Assembly (NCBI GenBank): GCA_016801885.1
Contig: CM028882.1
Coordinates: 2,542,001-2,606,000, forward strand
Length of the DNA: 64,000 nt
Reading direction: 5' to 3'
Origin: Toxotes chatareus
Lineage: Eukaryota > Chordata > Actinopteri > Toxotidae
Made by a program: the position numbers and the translations under genes. Positions within the stretch are counted from its first letter, which is position 1. Each line of letters starts with the position of its first letter. The notes under the pieces were generated by a model. The model made no database searches. It was not told the origin of the DNA and was given only the letters and a program-made list of their open reading frames with translations. Below are positions 45,240-57,429 of the stretch, in pieces.

Positions 45240-47980
45240 CTGAGCCGATCCCCACATGAAATGTATGCTTTATGTAATGCTTGTGCGATGTATGTAATGC
45301 ATGTTAAATGTATGTAATACCTTTTGAGTGTGTGTGATATGGGCCCCAGTGGGTGAATGCGACGACACTAACAAACACCCAAAAAAAAATTCTTTAAAAA
45401 TATATTTTGCATATCTACTCCATATCTACATTACTTATCGTTTATTTAACGTCATGACTACTTAAATACTTAATTTATTTGACTTGTTCTTTTATTGCAT
45501 TTGGCTTAACTACTCCATTACCTTAGTATTCAGATATTTTACTACTTGATTGGTTTGTTTATGTGATTGTTTTCTTGTTTGCTTTTTAAGTGCTGCATTT
45601 TCCATCTTTAGCCAGAAACGCAGCAATTCCATTTGCAGAGAAAGCCCCACATAAGCTGATTTGATTTCTTCTCTATTGTCCCTGCATAAGGTCCTACACG
45701 TCTACACTGCTTATAAATAGAAAATGAAAATAGTTCATTAATAACGGGCCGGTATGACTGAGTCATGGAGGAGGTCACGGTCAAAGTGGAGCCCGGGTAG
45801 GCGCTTCCCTGCATCTGTGAGTTTGGCAGAATGTTTAAACCACAAGCGCTCTGCTACAAGATGAATTCATTCAAAACACCATATGACTCAATCAAACAGG
45901 GGTAAGCTTCCGTCATGAAAGTCCACTACACTGTGGATGTGCAGTTGCATACATGGGCCCACTCAGTGCCACACAATACCAAATGAGTGTTAAGGAGAGT
46001 GACACTTTGTAAGAGTTTGAGTTGTAAAGTGTGACACACTTTGTACATGTAGACCTGTATCGTAGCTACTCATCTTTTTTCTATTTTCCTTTTTTTGTCC
46101 TTTCCCCTATTTGGTACATGTCAAGATCAAGACAAAAAAAAGACAACGCAGACACAAATCCATTTTATTGCAACAACAACAAAAACTTGTAAAGTGTGAC
46201 ACACATTGTACATGTAGACCTGTATGGTTACCCAAGTCATATTTTTTTCTATTTCCGCTATTTGCTTCATGTCAAGCTTAAGACAAAAAAAGACAACACA
46301 GACACCAATCCACTTTATTGCAACTGCTGCAACAACAACAACAACAACAACAACAACAAAAATCATCACACTTTGACTATCAAGTCGACAGGAAGCACAC
46401 AGCTCTCTAACATAGGTTTGATCTGTTTAAACCAACAAAAAAAGAACAGAGTTTTAAAACTCTATCAAGTCTAAGTGGATCATCTAACAGCTCCCAGTTT
46501 AAAGCCTAAGAATCTGGCATCCACAGAGCACAGTCTGCACTGTTTCATCTGCATATTAACTATTTGTCTCAAAATTGAGCCAAAACTCAAACTGTTACAA
46601 CTACATTTACTCTCTGACAGTCCTCACAGATGGCTGTAAACAAAGGAAAGTCCTATACCTAAGGTTGAAATGTTAACCTAAAGTGTGGAGCCAGTCACCA
46701 AGATTAAACACGACAGTCTCTGTGCAGCCTTGAAATCAGACAGCTGCCACTGGGTACAAGTCAAGCTTTTAATTTGCAAACACCCTCCACAACCCCAGAT
46801 GCAACTCTTCCTCTTCATGGCCCAGGACACACACCAACTGCCTCTGACCCGACACTCCTGAATTACAGAACCCTGAAATGTGCGATGTTGACCAACATGC
46901 TTGCTCTCACCTGTCTCTCGTGGTCCTCTGCATCAGCTGCTCCATCCTGCACAATGTACAAAGAAACTTGAAAAGTCTAACCTTGCAAAAACCGTTTGCA
47001 AAAACCTCCACATGCAGCAGGAGGCCTACCTGTGCTGAGCTGAAGACAAGCCTGCACTACACACTCAGAGACACACACACACACAAAGAAATTAATGCAT
47101 GCAGAAACACTGACCAACATGTTTGCTCTCACCTTGCTTCTCATGGTCCTCTGGATCAGCTGCTCCATCCTGCACAGGACAAACGCACTCTACATCAGAT
47201 ACAGGTACAAACAGTCAAACCTATTTTAAACATTCTGCTACACTTCCACATTCAGCAGGGGCGTGCCTGAGCTCCACCCTGGATATGGCCTCATCCAAGT
47301 TGGAGCCCCACTCAGCCACATCCAGCTGGAAAGAGAGACACATTAATGCATATGTGTAAGAACACTGAACATTTGTCACATCTGGGTTTAGCCAGCCTGG
47401 TGTCCACACAGCACAGTCTAAAAGACACAGTGCCAAACTCTAACATACATGTGCTCATACCAAACAAGTCAGACATATGAAGTCAACTATTACACACATC
47501 TACTTATTTAATTCATGTCTAAAGTCAAATGCTAACAGTTACCCATAAATATTACTATTGCATCCAACACCCTGCACTTCAAACTCTCACACTTGCTCTC
47601 TAACATAGGTTTGATCTGTTTAAACCAACAAAAAAAGAACAAGTTTTTAAAGCTCTATCAAGTCTAAGTGGAGCATCTAACAGCTCCCAGTTTAAAGCCT
47701 GACAATCTGGCATCCACACAGCACAGTCTGCACTGTTTCATCTGCATATTAACTAGTTGTCTAAAAAATTTTCATCTACATTTACACTCTGACAGACCTC
47801 ACATGACTTTAGCTGTTTAAATAAAGAATTAACTAAAGGTCCTAAACCTAAGGGTGAAATGTTAAAGTGTGGAGCCAGTCACAAGTTTAAACATGGCACA
47901 TTCTCCAAACTCCATGCAGCCTTGAAATCAGTTTGTACATCACAAAATAAGCACAGGAGTGCCATTGGGTACAAATCAAG
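45240..47980. repeat. Right palindrome arm, inner part
   Basis: Mirrors about 40150-43080 of the left arm, including the (AAC)n repeat, the partial tandem duplication of the array 3' end, and A/B modules (for example 47271-47329 for A and 47136-47172 for B, minus strand). No independent gene is supported. Confidence 0.7.
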
Positions 47981-47982
47981 CC

Positions 47983-50900
47983 TTTATTTGCCACAATCCC
48001 AACAGGAGACAAAGCTTTACAGTTCTTCCTCTTCATGGCCCAGGACACACACCAACTGCCTCTGATCCAACGCTTCCTGAACTGAACACAGAAACAGAGA
48101 CAGTGAGACACACATGAACCCTGAAAAGTAAAACACTGAGAGATGTTGACCAACATGCTTGCTCTCACCTTGTCTCTCGTGGTCCTCTCCATCAGCTGCT
48201 CCATCTGCACAACGTACAAAGAAACTAAACATGAGCCACAGGAAGAAAAAGTCTAACCTTGCATTTTTAAACCGTTTGCAAAAACCTCCACATGCAGCAG
48301 GAGGCCTACCTGAGCTCCACTTTGACTGTGACCTCCTCCACGACCTTCATATCAATCTTCATCAACCTGTTAAACACAGCCACACACAGACTCACACCTA
48401 CAGGCCCAAGTACAGCACCTAACCACCGCGCCACACAGCTCCATCAACAATACACAACTACTGACAGCGTCTACATCCAGAGCCAACTACATCTAACACA
48501 CACACACTAAACCTACACTGACAAATAACCACAACTAAGCCTGACAACACTCAGCTACACACTTCAACCTGCACTTCCAACACTATCTGTCCACAGGCTT
48601 CCACATACACACAGTTGTGTCCGGATCACAACTGCATATATGCTTCCACCTACAGACACTGACACAACCACAAACACTAAACCTGCGCCGACCCCAATGC
48701 TTTTCACACACACTGAATCCATCCACAACTAAACCCTGACAATACTCAACCAGACCCAAACTCCAATGCACCTGGATACAGAACAAAGCCCATCTAACCT
48801 GAGTTGAAGACAGGCCTGCACAGCCAACGCTCACACACTCAGAGACACACACACACAAAAGTAATGCATGCATATGTGTAGAAACAATAAACAATGTTAA
48901 CCAACAGGTAACGTCTCACCTGGTCTCTCTGGGCCCTCCCAATAAGCTCTGCCATCCTGCAAGAGAAACACAACCAGGAAGCATCAGCACTCAAAGCACC
49001 TTTGAAACAGTCCTTGATAATAATAATTTTTTTTTTTTTTTTAAATCCACTTACCACAAAGATCTCTGACAACACACAACAGCCAGTGTGTCCCTCACTC
49101 CCACAGGATGGCGCTCTATCCTCAACGGCAGCACCTTCACTGGCTCCACCCACATACACCTACAACACTCTCTCATTCACACATTTCTTTCTTTCTTTCT
49201 CTCTCACTCACTCACTCACTCACTCACACACTCACTCCCTCACTCACACACACACTCACACACACACACACACAGTAAAATTAGTGCATGCATAAGTGTA
49301 GAAAGACTACAATGTGTCTCTTGCTCACCTGGTCTCAAATGGTCCTCTCACTCAGCTCCTCCCTCCTGCTGAAAAACACAAACCCATTGGTTTTGGATAC
49401 TAATCAGGTCGTTGGTTGAATTTGTAATATTCTGCTTCACTTCCAGCTGCAGCAGGAGCTTTACCTGAGCTCCACACTGTCCATGGCCTCAAAGTTGGAT
49501 CTCCACTCAGCCAGAAGCAGCCGCACACAGAAAGAAACAAGGAGACATTAATGCATGCTTAAGCTTTCTTCTACATCAAGCACCAATTATGACTCTCTCT
49601 CTCACACTCACACACACACACACTAAACCCACACTGACCCCAGTGCCAACCATATAGTGACAAATACCCACAACTAAGCCTGACAATACTAAACTACACA
49701 ATACAGCCTGTACTTCCAACACTATCTGCTGATAGGCTTCCACACATATACAGTTGTGTCCGGATCACAGCTGCATAATGTGCTTCCACATACTGATGCA
49801 ACAGCCTGAAAATAAAAAGACCCAAGTGCCCCCCCCCCCCTCACAAGGACTGATCTAAGCCCCATCTAAAGCACATTAAAGACAAAAGCAGGAACTTCCT
49901 TCTTTCTGATTTTAATAGACACATTCTCACACTCAGACATGCATGCATGCTGATAAATACACTGTAGAATGCAGCTTTCATGCACCTGCTCTCAAAGAGT
50001 CCTCTGGATCAGCTCCACCCACCTGCAGCAAAAAAAAATAAAAATAAAAACACAATCTGACTTTGGATACTAATCTGATCAAAACTTTTTTTTTTTTTAA
50101 GATTTTGCAACAGGGCTACCTGAGCTCTACATTGGCCACAGCCTCATCCGAGCTGGAGCCCCACTCAGCCAGATGCAGCCACCTGCTGGACACAAAGGAA
50201 CACACACAAAAAAAAAAAAAAACCAGCAAGATACAACTGAGTCCTTCAATGCAGAAACATTGAGCAATATTGGCAAAGTTGCATCTTCTCATTGTCCTCT
50301 TGAGCAGCTCCTCCATCCTGCACAGCTACTGATGTTATACTCGATGCAGTATCCATCTTTTGAAGCTGAAGCGTTGAGAGACAGTGGTTCCATCCCTGCT
50401 TCAGCAGGCCTACAGTCACGTGACCACTGTGATTGATGAGTGCTTGAGGTTCTTCTCCCCAGGTCTTCCACTCTGATGCAGTACACACACAGTTGCTGGG
50501 AGCGTACACAGATGAATCCTTCAGTGTAGAAACACTGAGCAGTATTGGCCAACATGCATCCTCATGGTTCTCTGGATCAGCACCTCCTCCATCCTGCACA
50601 ACACACAAAGAAACACACTCAACATTAGTCATAGGTACTAGGCATCAAACCCTGGAAGTTAAAACATCTTACAGCACTTCCACATGCAGCAGGGGGCGTA
50701 CCTGAGCTCCACACTGGCCATGGCCTCATCCAAGCTGGAGTCCCACTCAGTCAGATGCAGCTACCTGCTAAAGACAGACAGAAATTAATGCATGCATGTG
50801 TAGAAACAATAAACAATGTTAACCAACAGGCAACATCTCACCTGGTCTCTCTGGGCCCTCCCAATAAGCTCTGCCATCCTGCAAGAGAAACACAACCAGG

Positions 50901-51535
50901 AAGCATCAGCACACAAAGCACCTTTGAAACAGTCCTTGATTTTTTTTTTTTAAATCCACTTACCACAAAGATCTCTGACAACACACAACAGTTGCAGTGT
51001 GTCCCTCACTGCCACAGGATGGTGCTCTATCCTCACCGGCAGCACCTTCACTGGCTCCACCCCACATACACCTACAACACACTCTCTCTCACACACAGTA
51101 AAATTAGTGCATGCATAAGTGTAGAAAGACTACAATGTGTCTCTTGCTCACCTGGTCTCAAATGGTCCTCTCACTCAGCTCCTCCCTCCTGCTGAAAAAC
51201 ACAAACCCATTGGTTTTGGATACTAATCAGGTCGTTGGTTGAATTTGTAATATTCTGCTTCACTTCCAGCTGCAGCAGGAGCTTTACCTGAGCTCCCCCA
51301 GAACTGAACTAAGCCCCATCTAAAGTGCATTAAAGATAAAAGCAGGCACTGCCTTCCTTCTGATTTTAATATAGACACATTATCACACTCAGACGTGGAT
51401 GTATGCATATGGGTAGAAACACTGCACCATGTGGCCTTCACACACCTGCTCTCAAAGGGTCCTCTGGATCAGCTCCACCCACCTGCAGCAAAGAAAAAAA
51501 ACACCTGACTTTGGATACTAATCTGATCAAAAGTC

Positions 51536-51566
<31 letters not shown>

Positions 51567-53052
51567 TGCAACAGGGCTACCTGGACTCCACACTGGCCAC
51601 AGCCTCACCCAAGCTGGAGCCCCACTCAGCCAGATGCAGCCACCTGCTGGACACAAAGAAACACACACACACAAAAAACCAAACAAAAAAACAGCAAGAT
51701 ACAACTGAGTCCTTCAATGCAGAAACATTGAGCAACATTGGCAAAGGTGCATCTTCTCATTGTCCTCTTGAGCAGCTCCTCCATCCTGCACAGCTACTGA
51801 TGTTATGCTCGATGCAGTATCCATCTTTTGAAGCTGAAGCGTTGAGAGACAGTGGTTCCATCCCTGCTTCAGCAGGCCTACAGTCACGTGACCACTGTGA
51901 TTGATGAGTGCTTGAGGTTCTTCTCCCCAGGTCTTCCACTCTGATGCAGTACACACACAGTTGCTGGGAGCGTACACAGATGAATCCTTCAGTGTAGAAA
52001 CACTGAGCAGTATTGGCCAACATGCATCCTCATGGTTCTCTGGATCAGCAGCTCCTCCATCCTGCACAACACACAAAGAAACACACTCAACATTAGCCAT
52101 AGGTACTAGGCATCAAACCCTGGAAGTTAAAACATCTTACAGCACTTCCACATGCAGCAGGGGGCGTACCTGAGCTCCACACTGGCCATGGCCTCATCCA
52201 AGCTGGAGTCCCACTCAGTCAGATGCAGCTACCTGCTAAACACACACAGACAAATACATGTTTAAATGTAGAAACACTGATCAATGTTGACTTACATGCT
52301 TTCTCTTACCCTCTGATGATCCTCTGGAGCAGCTCATCCTTCCTGCAGAGGAAGCTCATACACACACTCACACACAGGCTTTGGATATTAAACCTGGAAT
52401 TTTAAACATTCAGCAACACTTCAAGGTGCAGCTGAAGGCTCACCTAGGCACCACCCTGGCCATGGCCTCATCCACACTGCTGAACACACACCCTACACCG
52501 ACAACTACCCACAATCAAACCTGACAACACCACACGCAACTCACCCTATGCTGCTAACACAATCTGCCCACAGGCTTCCACATATACACAGTTGTGTCCG
52601 GATCACAACTGCATATATGCTTCCACATACCGACAACACCGACGCAACGACGCAGCAATATCAAACGCGCGCTCCAAACCTATGCAGGCCTGATGCCTTC
52701 CACTCACTGAATCCATCCACAACTAAACCTTTCCAACACTTGGCCAGTCCCAAACTCCAAAGCAGCTATACTGGTTACAAAGCCCATCTCAACCGAGCTA
52801 AAGACACAAGCCTGCACTTCCAACACTCAGATCACACACACGCACATAAGTGTAGAGCCGATGAGCGAAGCCAAGCGCGGTGCTTTCTCCCAAATGGTCT
52901 CGGCTGCTCCGCTGGATCCCTTCGTCCGTCCTGCGGAAACCCGGCACATTATCAAACATGTTAGCTTCTGGTCACAAATCAACTCAAGCTTTGCATTTTA
53001 AACGTTCTGCGTGGGCCTTACCTGCCTCCACGTCCGCCATTTTCCTCTGCAT
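47983..53052 (-). other. Tandem exon-module array, right arm (inverted copy)
   Basis: Minus-strand counterpart of the left array: candidate start codon 53052-53050, modules of the same A (59 nt) and B (37 nt) types, last exon 48076-48017 (EALDQRQLVCVLGHEEEEL then stop) and a poly(A) signal at about 47988-47983. It is transcribed toward the left copy if active, so the two would be convergent. It has two 1.47-kb units instead of three. The segment around 49150-49275 has an expanded (CACT/CA)n simple repeat not present at that length on the left. Confidence 0.55.
49280..52237 (-). repeat. Two tandem 1.47-kb units, right arm
   Basis: Unit marker cagatgcagctacctgc occurs at about 52222 and 50754, a spacing of 1468. 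Sequence matches the left-arm units nearly base for base. Confidence 0.88.
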
Positions 53053-53470
53053 TGCTCCGGACACGCCTGTCTCGGGCTCACGCCGAAGTTCCAGCTCCGC
53101 TAGGCCTGAATCGTCTCTCTGCTCTCAGCCACAGCTTTCACTGTACACCAAAAAGTACAACGACAAATAACCCGTGAAACATGAACACACAGGTTTCCTC
53201 TGTCCACAGGTAACGAGTTCAGTTCGCTCCACTTACCAGAAAACGAGTTTGGCAAACCAGAAGCGTTACCGGCGCTTCCCGTATTCCACGGAGATTCAAG
53301 CCAGCGTTACCCCGCACCTGCAGAAAAACGCTGCCCTGCTATTGGCTGAGCCCTCTCCTCCCCGGTCACATGGGTTTGATTAGCGCATGGGCAACAGGTG
53401 CGACTGATTTTTGGCGCGGCTCAAACTGGACTCTGATTGGACGGGACTAATAGGTGAAGTGGTAGGAGGG
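53053..53470 (-). promoter_or_regulatory. CpG/CCAAT promoter-like segment (right arm)
   Basis: Reverse complement of the left-arm promoter-like segment, including ctattggctgag (inverted CCAAT, about 53340). A few substitutions and single-base indels separate the copies (around 53265-53292). Confidence 0.45.
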
Positions 53471-54309
53471 ACCTGCGGTGGCTGCCCTCATAAAGCAGCA
53501 GTAACATGTGAATGCGGGTCCAACACAGAACAGGTGTTTGAAATAATCACTTTCAATCTGAATCCATGGCTTTATGCATTAAACACTTCAATCTGAATCA
53601 GTTTTATTGGCCAAATTTATGATACAAACAAAGAATTTGACTTTGGTTTTCCTTTGCTCTCAGGCACTACAGAACAACAACACAACCAACAGAACTACTT
53701 TATTCCACAAATACCAATAGCGCAGTGGGTCAGTCTGAATCTGGATAATGCAAACTATATATGTCATATAAGGTGCGTTCAAAAGCAAACAAAGTCAACC
53801 AGTGAATCTGCTGTCAACTGTCTTCCATCATGGTCATTATAACCATGTTACAATATGAAGTTTACCAAAAGTTCCCTACTTCAAACGGGCCACAGTGAAT
53901 TTCTTTCAAAGGTGTGTGTCACCTGTGGCCTTCCCATCACAATTACTCAGCAAAATCTCCAGTTATATTTTTGTTCCACACATACACACAGAGTGAGCTC
54001 TCAGTAGGAAGAGCTCACTTGATTTCTCTTTTATTAGTGTTTAAGGTTCATGAGGCATGTCTTATTGTTTCAGTTCATGCAGAGTAAAACTGTCAAATCC
54101 ATTCAACAGTCCTCACTGGGAAATGTGTCTGCAAAACAGTTAAGAAATATCAAAAGAGGCAACACAACAGAGTTTATTTGGACTTTTACACACATAAGAA
54201 AGAGTTCAAAACAAATAGAAGCTCATTAAAAGACATCAAACAGGTGACAAGAAGGGCCAACAAGCCACGGACACAGAAAGTGACCCTGCCCAACAGAATG
54301 TAACTGACA

Positions 54310-54520
54310 TAAGATAAGATAAGATAAGATAAGATAGCACTTTATTGACCCCACAGCACGAAAATCCACTTATTAGACAGCTCACAAGCAAAAACAGGAG
54401 AAAAGAAAAGGATAAAGTGCAGAAGTGTGCATGTGATTCAAGTATAAGGAACAATGTGCAAAAAATAGTATTTATAATCTAAAGAAAAAAGAAAGTAAAG
54501 TTACAAAAAAACAGTACACA
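54310..54520 (-). mobile_element. Truncated L2-type LINE 3' tail (right arm)
   Basis: Mirrors 32190-32400 of the left arm, with the (aagat)n tail at about 54308-54337. It stops abruptly at about 54520 where the terminal-inverted-repeat element begins. Confidence 0.8.
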
Positions 54521-54524
54521 AAAA

Positions 54525-57175
54525 CAGCCGTCTCTCCTATTTGCGAAGTCAAGCCAGCCGTTCCAACATTTCAAGTGCTCCCGTGTTACAGACTTTACGG
54601 AAAATAGACGGATGAGGTTGAGAAAGTCCGCGTTAGGATGCTACAGCGTGGACCAACTTCTGGTTTTCAAAATAAAATGTTGGTTAAATGTGGGTTAGTG
54701 TTAAAAAGTAATACAAAAAAAGTGTATCTCAACCAGCCAGTGTAGTACTATGATTCTGCACTGATTTTGAGTCATTAGGTCACATGACCTGGAAGCTATT
54801 GAGCAAAAATGCTAGTATTGACATTAAAACATTAATATAAAATCTCAGGAAAGTAAAAATTGAAAAAAAAGGTGTATCTCAACCAGCGGTGTAGTACTGT
54901 GATCCTGCACTGATTTTGAGTCATTAGGTCACATGACCTGGAAGCTATTGAGCAAAAATACTAATATTTACATTAAAAAATTATCAAAAAATCTCAGGAA
55001 TGTTAAAATGGAAGAATAAAAGGTGTATCTCAACCAGCCAGTGTAGTACTATGATCCTGCACTGATTTGGAGTCATTAGGTCACATGACCTGGAAGCTAT
55101 TGAGCTAAAATGCTAATATTTACATTAAAACATTTATATAAAATGTCAGAAAAGTAAAAATAGAATAAAAAAAGGTGTATCTCAACCAGCCGGTGTAGTA
55201 CTATGATCCTGCACTGATTTGGAGTCATTAGGTCACATGACCTGGAAGCTATTGAGCAAAAATGCTAATATTTACATTAAAAAATTAATATAAAATCTCA
55301 GGAATGTTAAAATGGAAGAAAAAAAGGTGTATCTCAAACAGCCAGTGTAGTACTATGATTTTACACTGATTTGGAGTCATTAGGTCACATGACCTGGAAG
55401 CTATTGAGCAAAAATGCTAATATTTACATTTAAAAAATTATTAAAAATCTCAGGAATGTTAAAATGGAAGAATAAAAGGTGTATCTCAACCAGCCAGTGT
55501 AGTACTATGATCAAACAATGATTTGGAGTCATTAGGTCACATGACCTGGAAGCTATTGAGCTAAAATGCTAATATTTACATTAAAACATTTATATAAAAT
55601 GCCAGGAAAGTAAAAATTGAATAAAAAAAGGTGTATCTCAACCAGCTAGTGTAGTACTATGATTCTACACTGATTTGGAGTCATTAGGTCACATGACCTG
55701 GAAGCTATTGAGCTAAAATGCTAATATTTACATTTAAAAAATTATTGAAAATCTCAGGAATGTTAAAATGGAAGAATAAAAGGTGTATCTCGACCAGCCA
55801 GTGTAGTACTATGATCAAACAATGATTTGGAGTCATTAGGTCACATGACCTGGAAGCTATTGAGCAAAAATGCTAATATTTACATTTAAAAAATTATTAA
55901 AAATCTCAGGAATGTTAAAATGGAAGAATAAAAGGTGTATCTCAACCAGCCAGTGTAGTACTATGATCAAACAATGATTTGGAGTCATTAGGTCACATGA
56001 CCTGGAAGCTATTGAGCTAAAATGCTAATATTTACATTTAAAAAATTATTAAAAATCTCAGGAATGTTAAAATGGAAGAATAAAAGGTGTATCTCAACCA
56101 GCCAGTGTAGTACTATGATCCTGCACTGATTTGGAGTCATTAGGTCACATGACCTGGAAGCTATTGAGCAAAAATGCTAATATTTACATTTAAAAAATTA
56201 TTGAAAATCTCAGGAATGTTAAAATGGAAGAATAAAAGGTGTATCTCAACCAGCCAGTGTAGTACTATGATCCTGCACTAATTTGGAGTCATTAGGTCAC
56301 ATGACCTGGAAGCTATTGAGCAAAAATGCTAATATTTACATTTAAAAAATTATTGAAAATCTCAGGAATGTTAAAATGGAAGAATAAAAGGTGTATCTCA
56401 ACCAGCCAGTGTAGTACTATGATCAAACAATGATTTGGAGTCATTAGGTCACATGACCTGGAAGCTATTGAGCTAAAATGCTAATATTTACATTAAAACA
56501 TTTATATAAAATGCCAGGAAAGTAAAAATTGAATAAAAAAAGGTGTATCTCAACCAGCTAGTGTAGTACTATGATTCTACACTGATTTGGAGTCATTAGG
56601 TCACATGACCTGGAAGCTATTGAGCTAAAATGCTAATATTTACATTTTAAAAATTATTAAAAATCTCAGGAATGTTAAAATGGAAGAATAAAAGGTGTAT
56701 CTCAACCAGCCAGTGTAGTACTATGATCCTGCACTGATTTGGAGTCATTAGGTCACATGACCTGGAAGCTATTGACATTTTTCCTGACATTTTGACATTT
56801 TATATAAATATTTTTTAAATATTAGCATTTCATTCAATATCAAATTTTCAAAGTTCCTACATATTTGAGATACATTTTACTAATTTAGCTACTTTCCAGG
56901 CATTTTCATGTGACCTAATGATTTTACTTCAAAATCAGTGCAGAATCATGCAGAATACTACACCGGCTGGTTGAGATACACTTTATGTATTACTTTTAAC
57001 ACTAACCCACATTTAACCAACATTTTATTTTGAAAACCGGAAGTTGGTCCACGCTGTAGCATCCTAACGCTGACTTTCTCAACCTCATCCGTCTATTTTC
57101 CGTAAAGTCTGTAACACGGGAGCACTTGAAATGTTGGAACGGCTGGCTTGACTTCGCAAATAGGAGAGACGGCTG
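54525..57175. mobile_element. 2.65-kb non-coding TIR element with internal satellite
   Basis: Terminal inverted repeats start CAGCCGTCTCTCCTATTT at 54525 and are mirrored to 57175. They extend about 240-290 bp inward (for example the segments with taacactaacccacatttaac). The middle is a 152-bp satellite array. The right TIR includes an inverted partial monomer (56895-56990), showing that the satellite grew from subterminal sequence. No coding region and no convincing target-site duplication were found. The CAG terminus would suit several DNA transposon superfamilies; the class is unresolved. Confidence 0.7.
54722..56774 (+). repeat. 152-bp satellite array, about 14 copies
   Basis: Monomer starts (gtgtatctcaaccagc) at 54722, 54872, 55023, 55175, 55327, 55479, 55631, 55783, 55935, 56087, 56239, 56391, 56543 and 56695. 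The period is 152 bp from the third copy onward. Each monomer has the 12-bp palindrome GGTCACATGACC. Variants cctgcac, aaacaat and ctacac alternate, and copies 6-7 match 12-13, giving a 912-bp higher-order offset. Confidence 0.95.
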
Positions 57176-57189
57176 GCTTGACCGCAGTG

Positions 57190-57429
57190 AGGAAACCGTC
57201 TTTTCTCGTTTCTACGTCTTAGTGGTTTTGTATTTTGTTGCGCTAAGTAGAGAAAGAAAATCTAAGTCATTTTTAAATTTCGAGGACTCCCTTCAGACCC
57301 ACAAAAATTAGAATGCCTCGTATTTCAATTTTGTTTTTTTTTTCTATTTTCAATCGAAAATCAAATAAGCACTCTTTTTTATATTTTTAATATCAGCGTT
57401 TGAAGAAAAAATCAAATATCAAAAGATAC
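57190..57429. repeat. Outermost inverted repeat, right copy
   Basis: Reverse complement of 30354-30585 with a few substitutions and short A-run indels. It ends at aaaagatac (57429); beyond it the flanks differ. Confidence 0.88.

Larger units (their letters stand above)
30354..57429. repeat. Giant imperfect palindrome (inverted duplication)
   Basis: The left arm runs 30354 to about 43970 and the right arm about 44403 to 57429, as reverse complements. Checkpoints: 30354-30585 mirrors 57190-57429; 33114-33299 mirrors 53411-53596 (same 61-aa frame); 34614-35000 mirrors 51714-52100; 39587-39805 mirrors 48292-48510; 43578-43892 mirrors 44477-44788. Sampled stretches differ at only a few bases per hundred. 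The arms differ by large indels: a 1.47-kb unit is present three times on the left and twice on the right; left-only 30586-32190; right-only element 54525-57175. A palindrome this size may be a real inverted duplication or an assembly artefact. Confidence 0.9.

Noticed and set aside
54722..56774. CRISPR-like array
   Set aside because: The whole 152-bp unit is repeated with no unique spacers, and the genome is vertebrate.
30354..57429. Palindrome as one giant self-replicating transposon (Maverick/Polinton-type)
   Set aside because: No polymerase, capsid, or complete integrase gene is present; the internal content is repeated exon-like modules and tRNA-like repeats.
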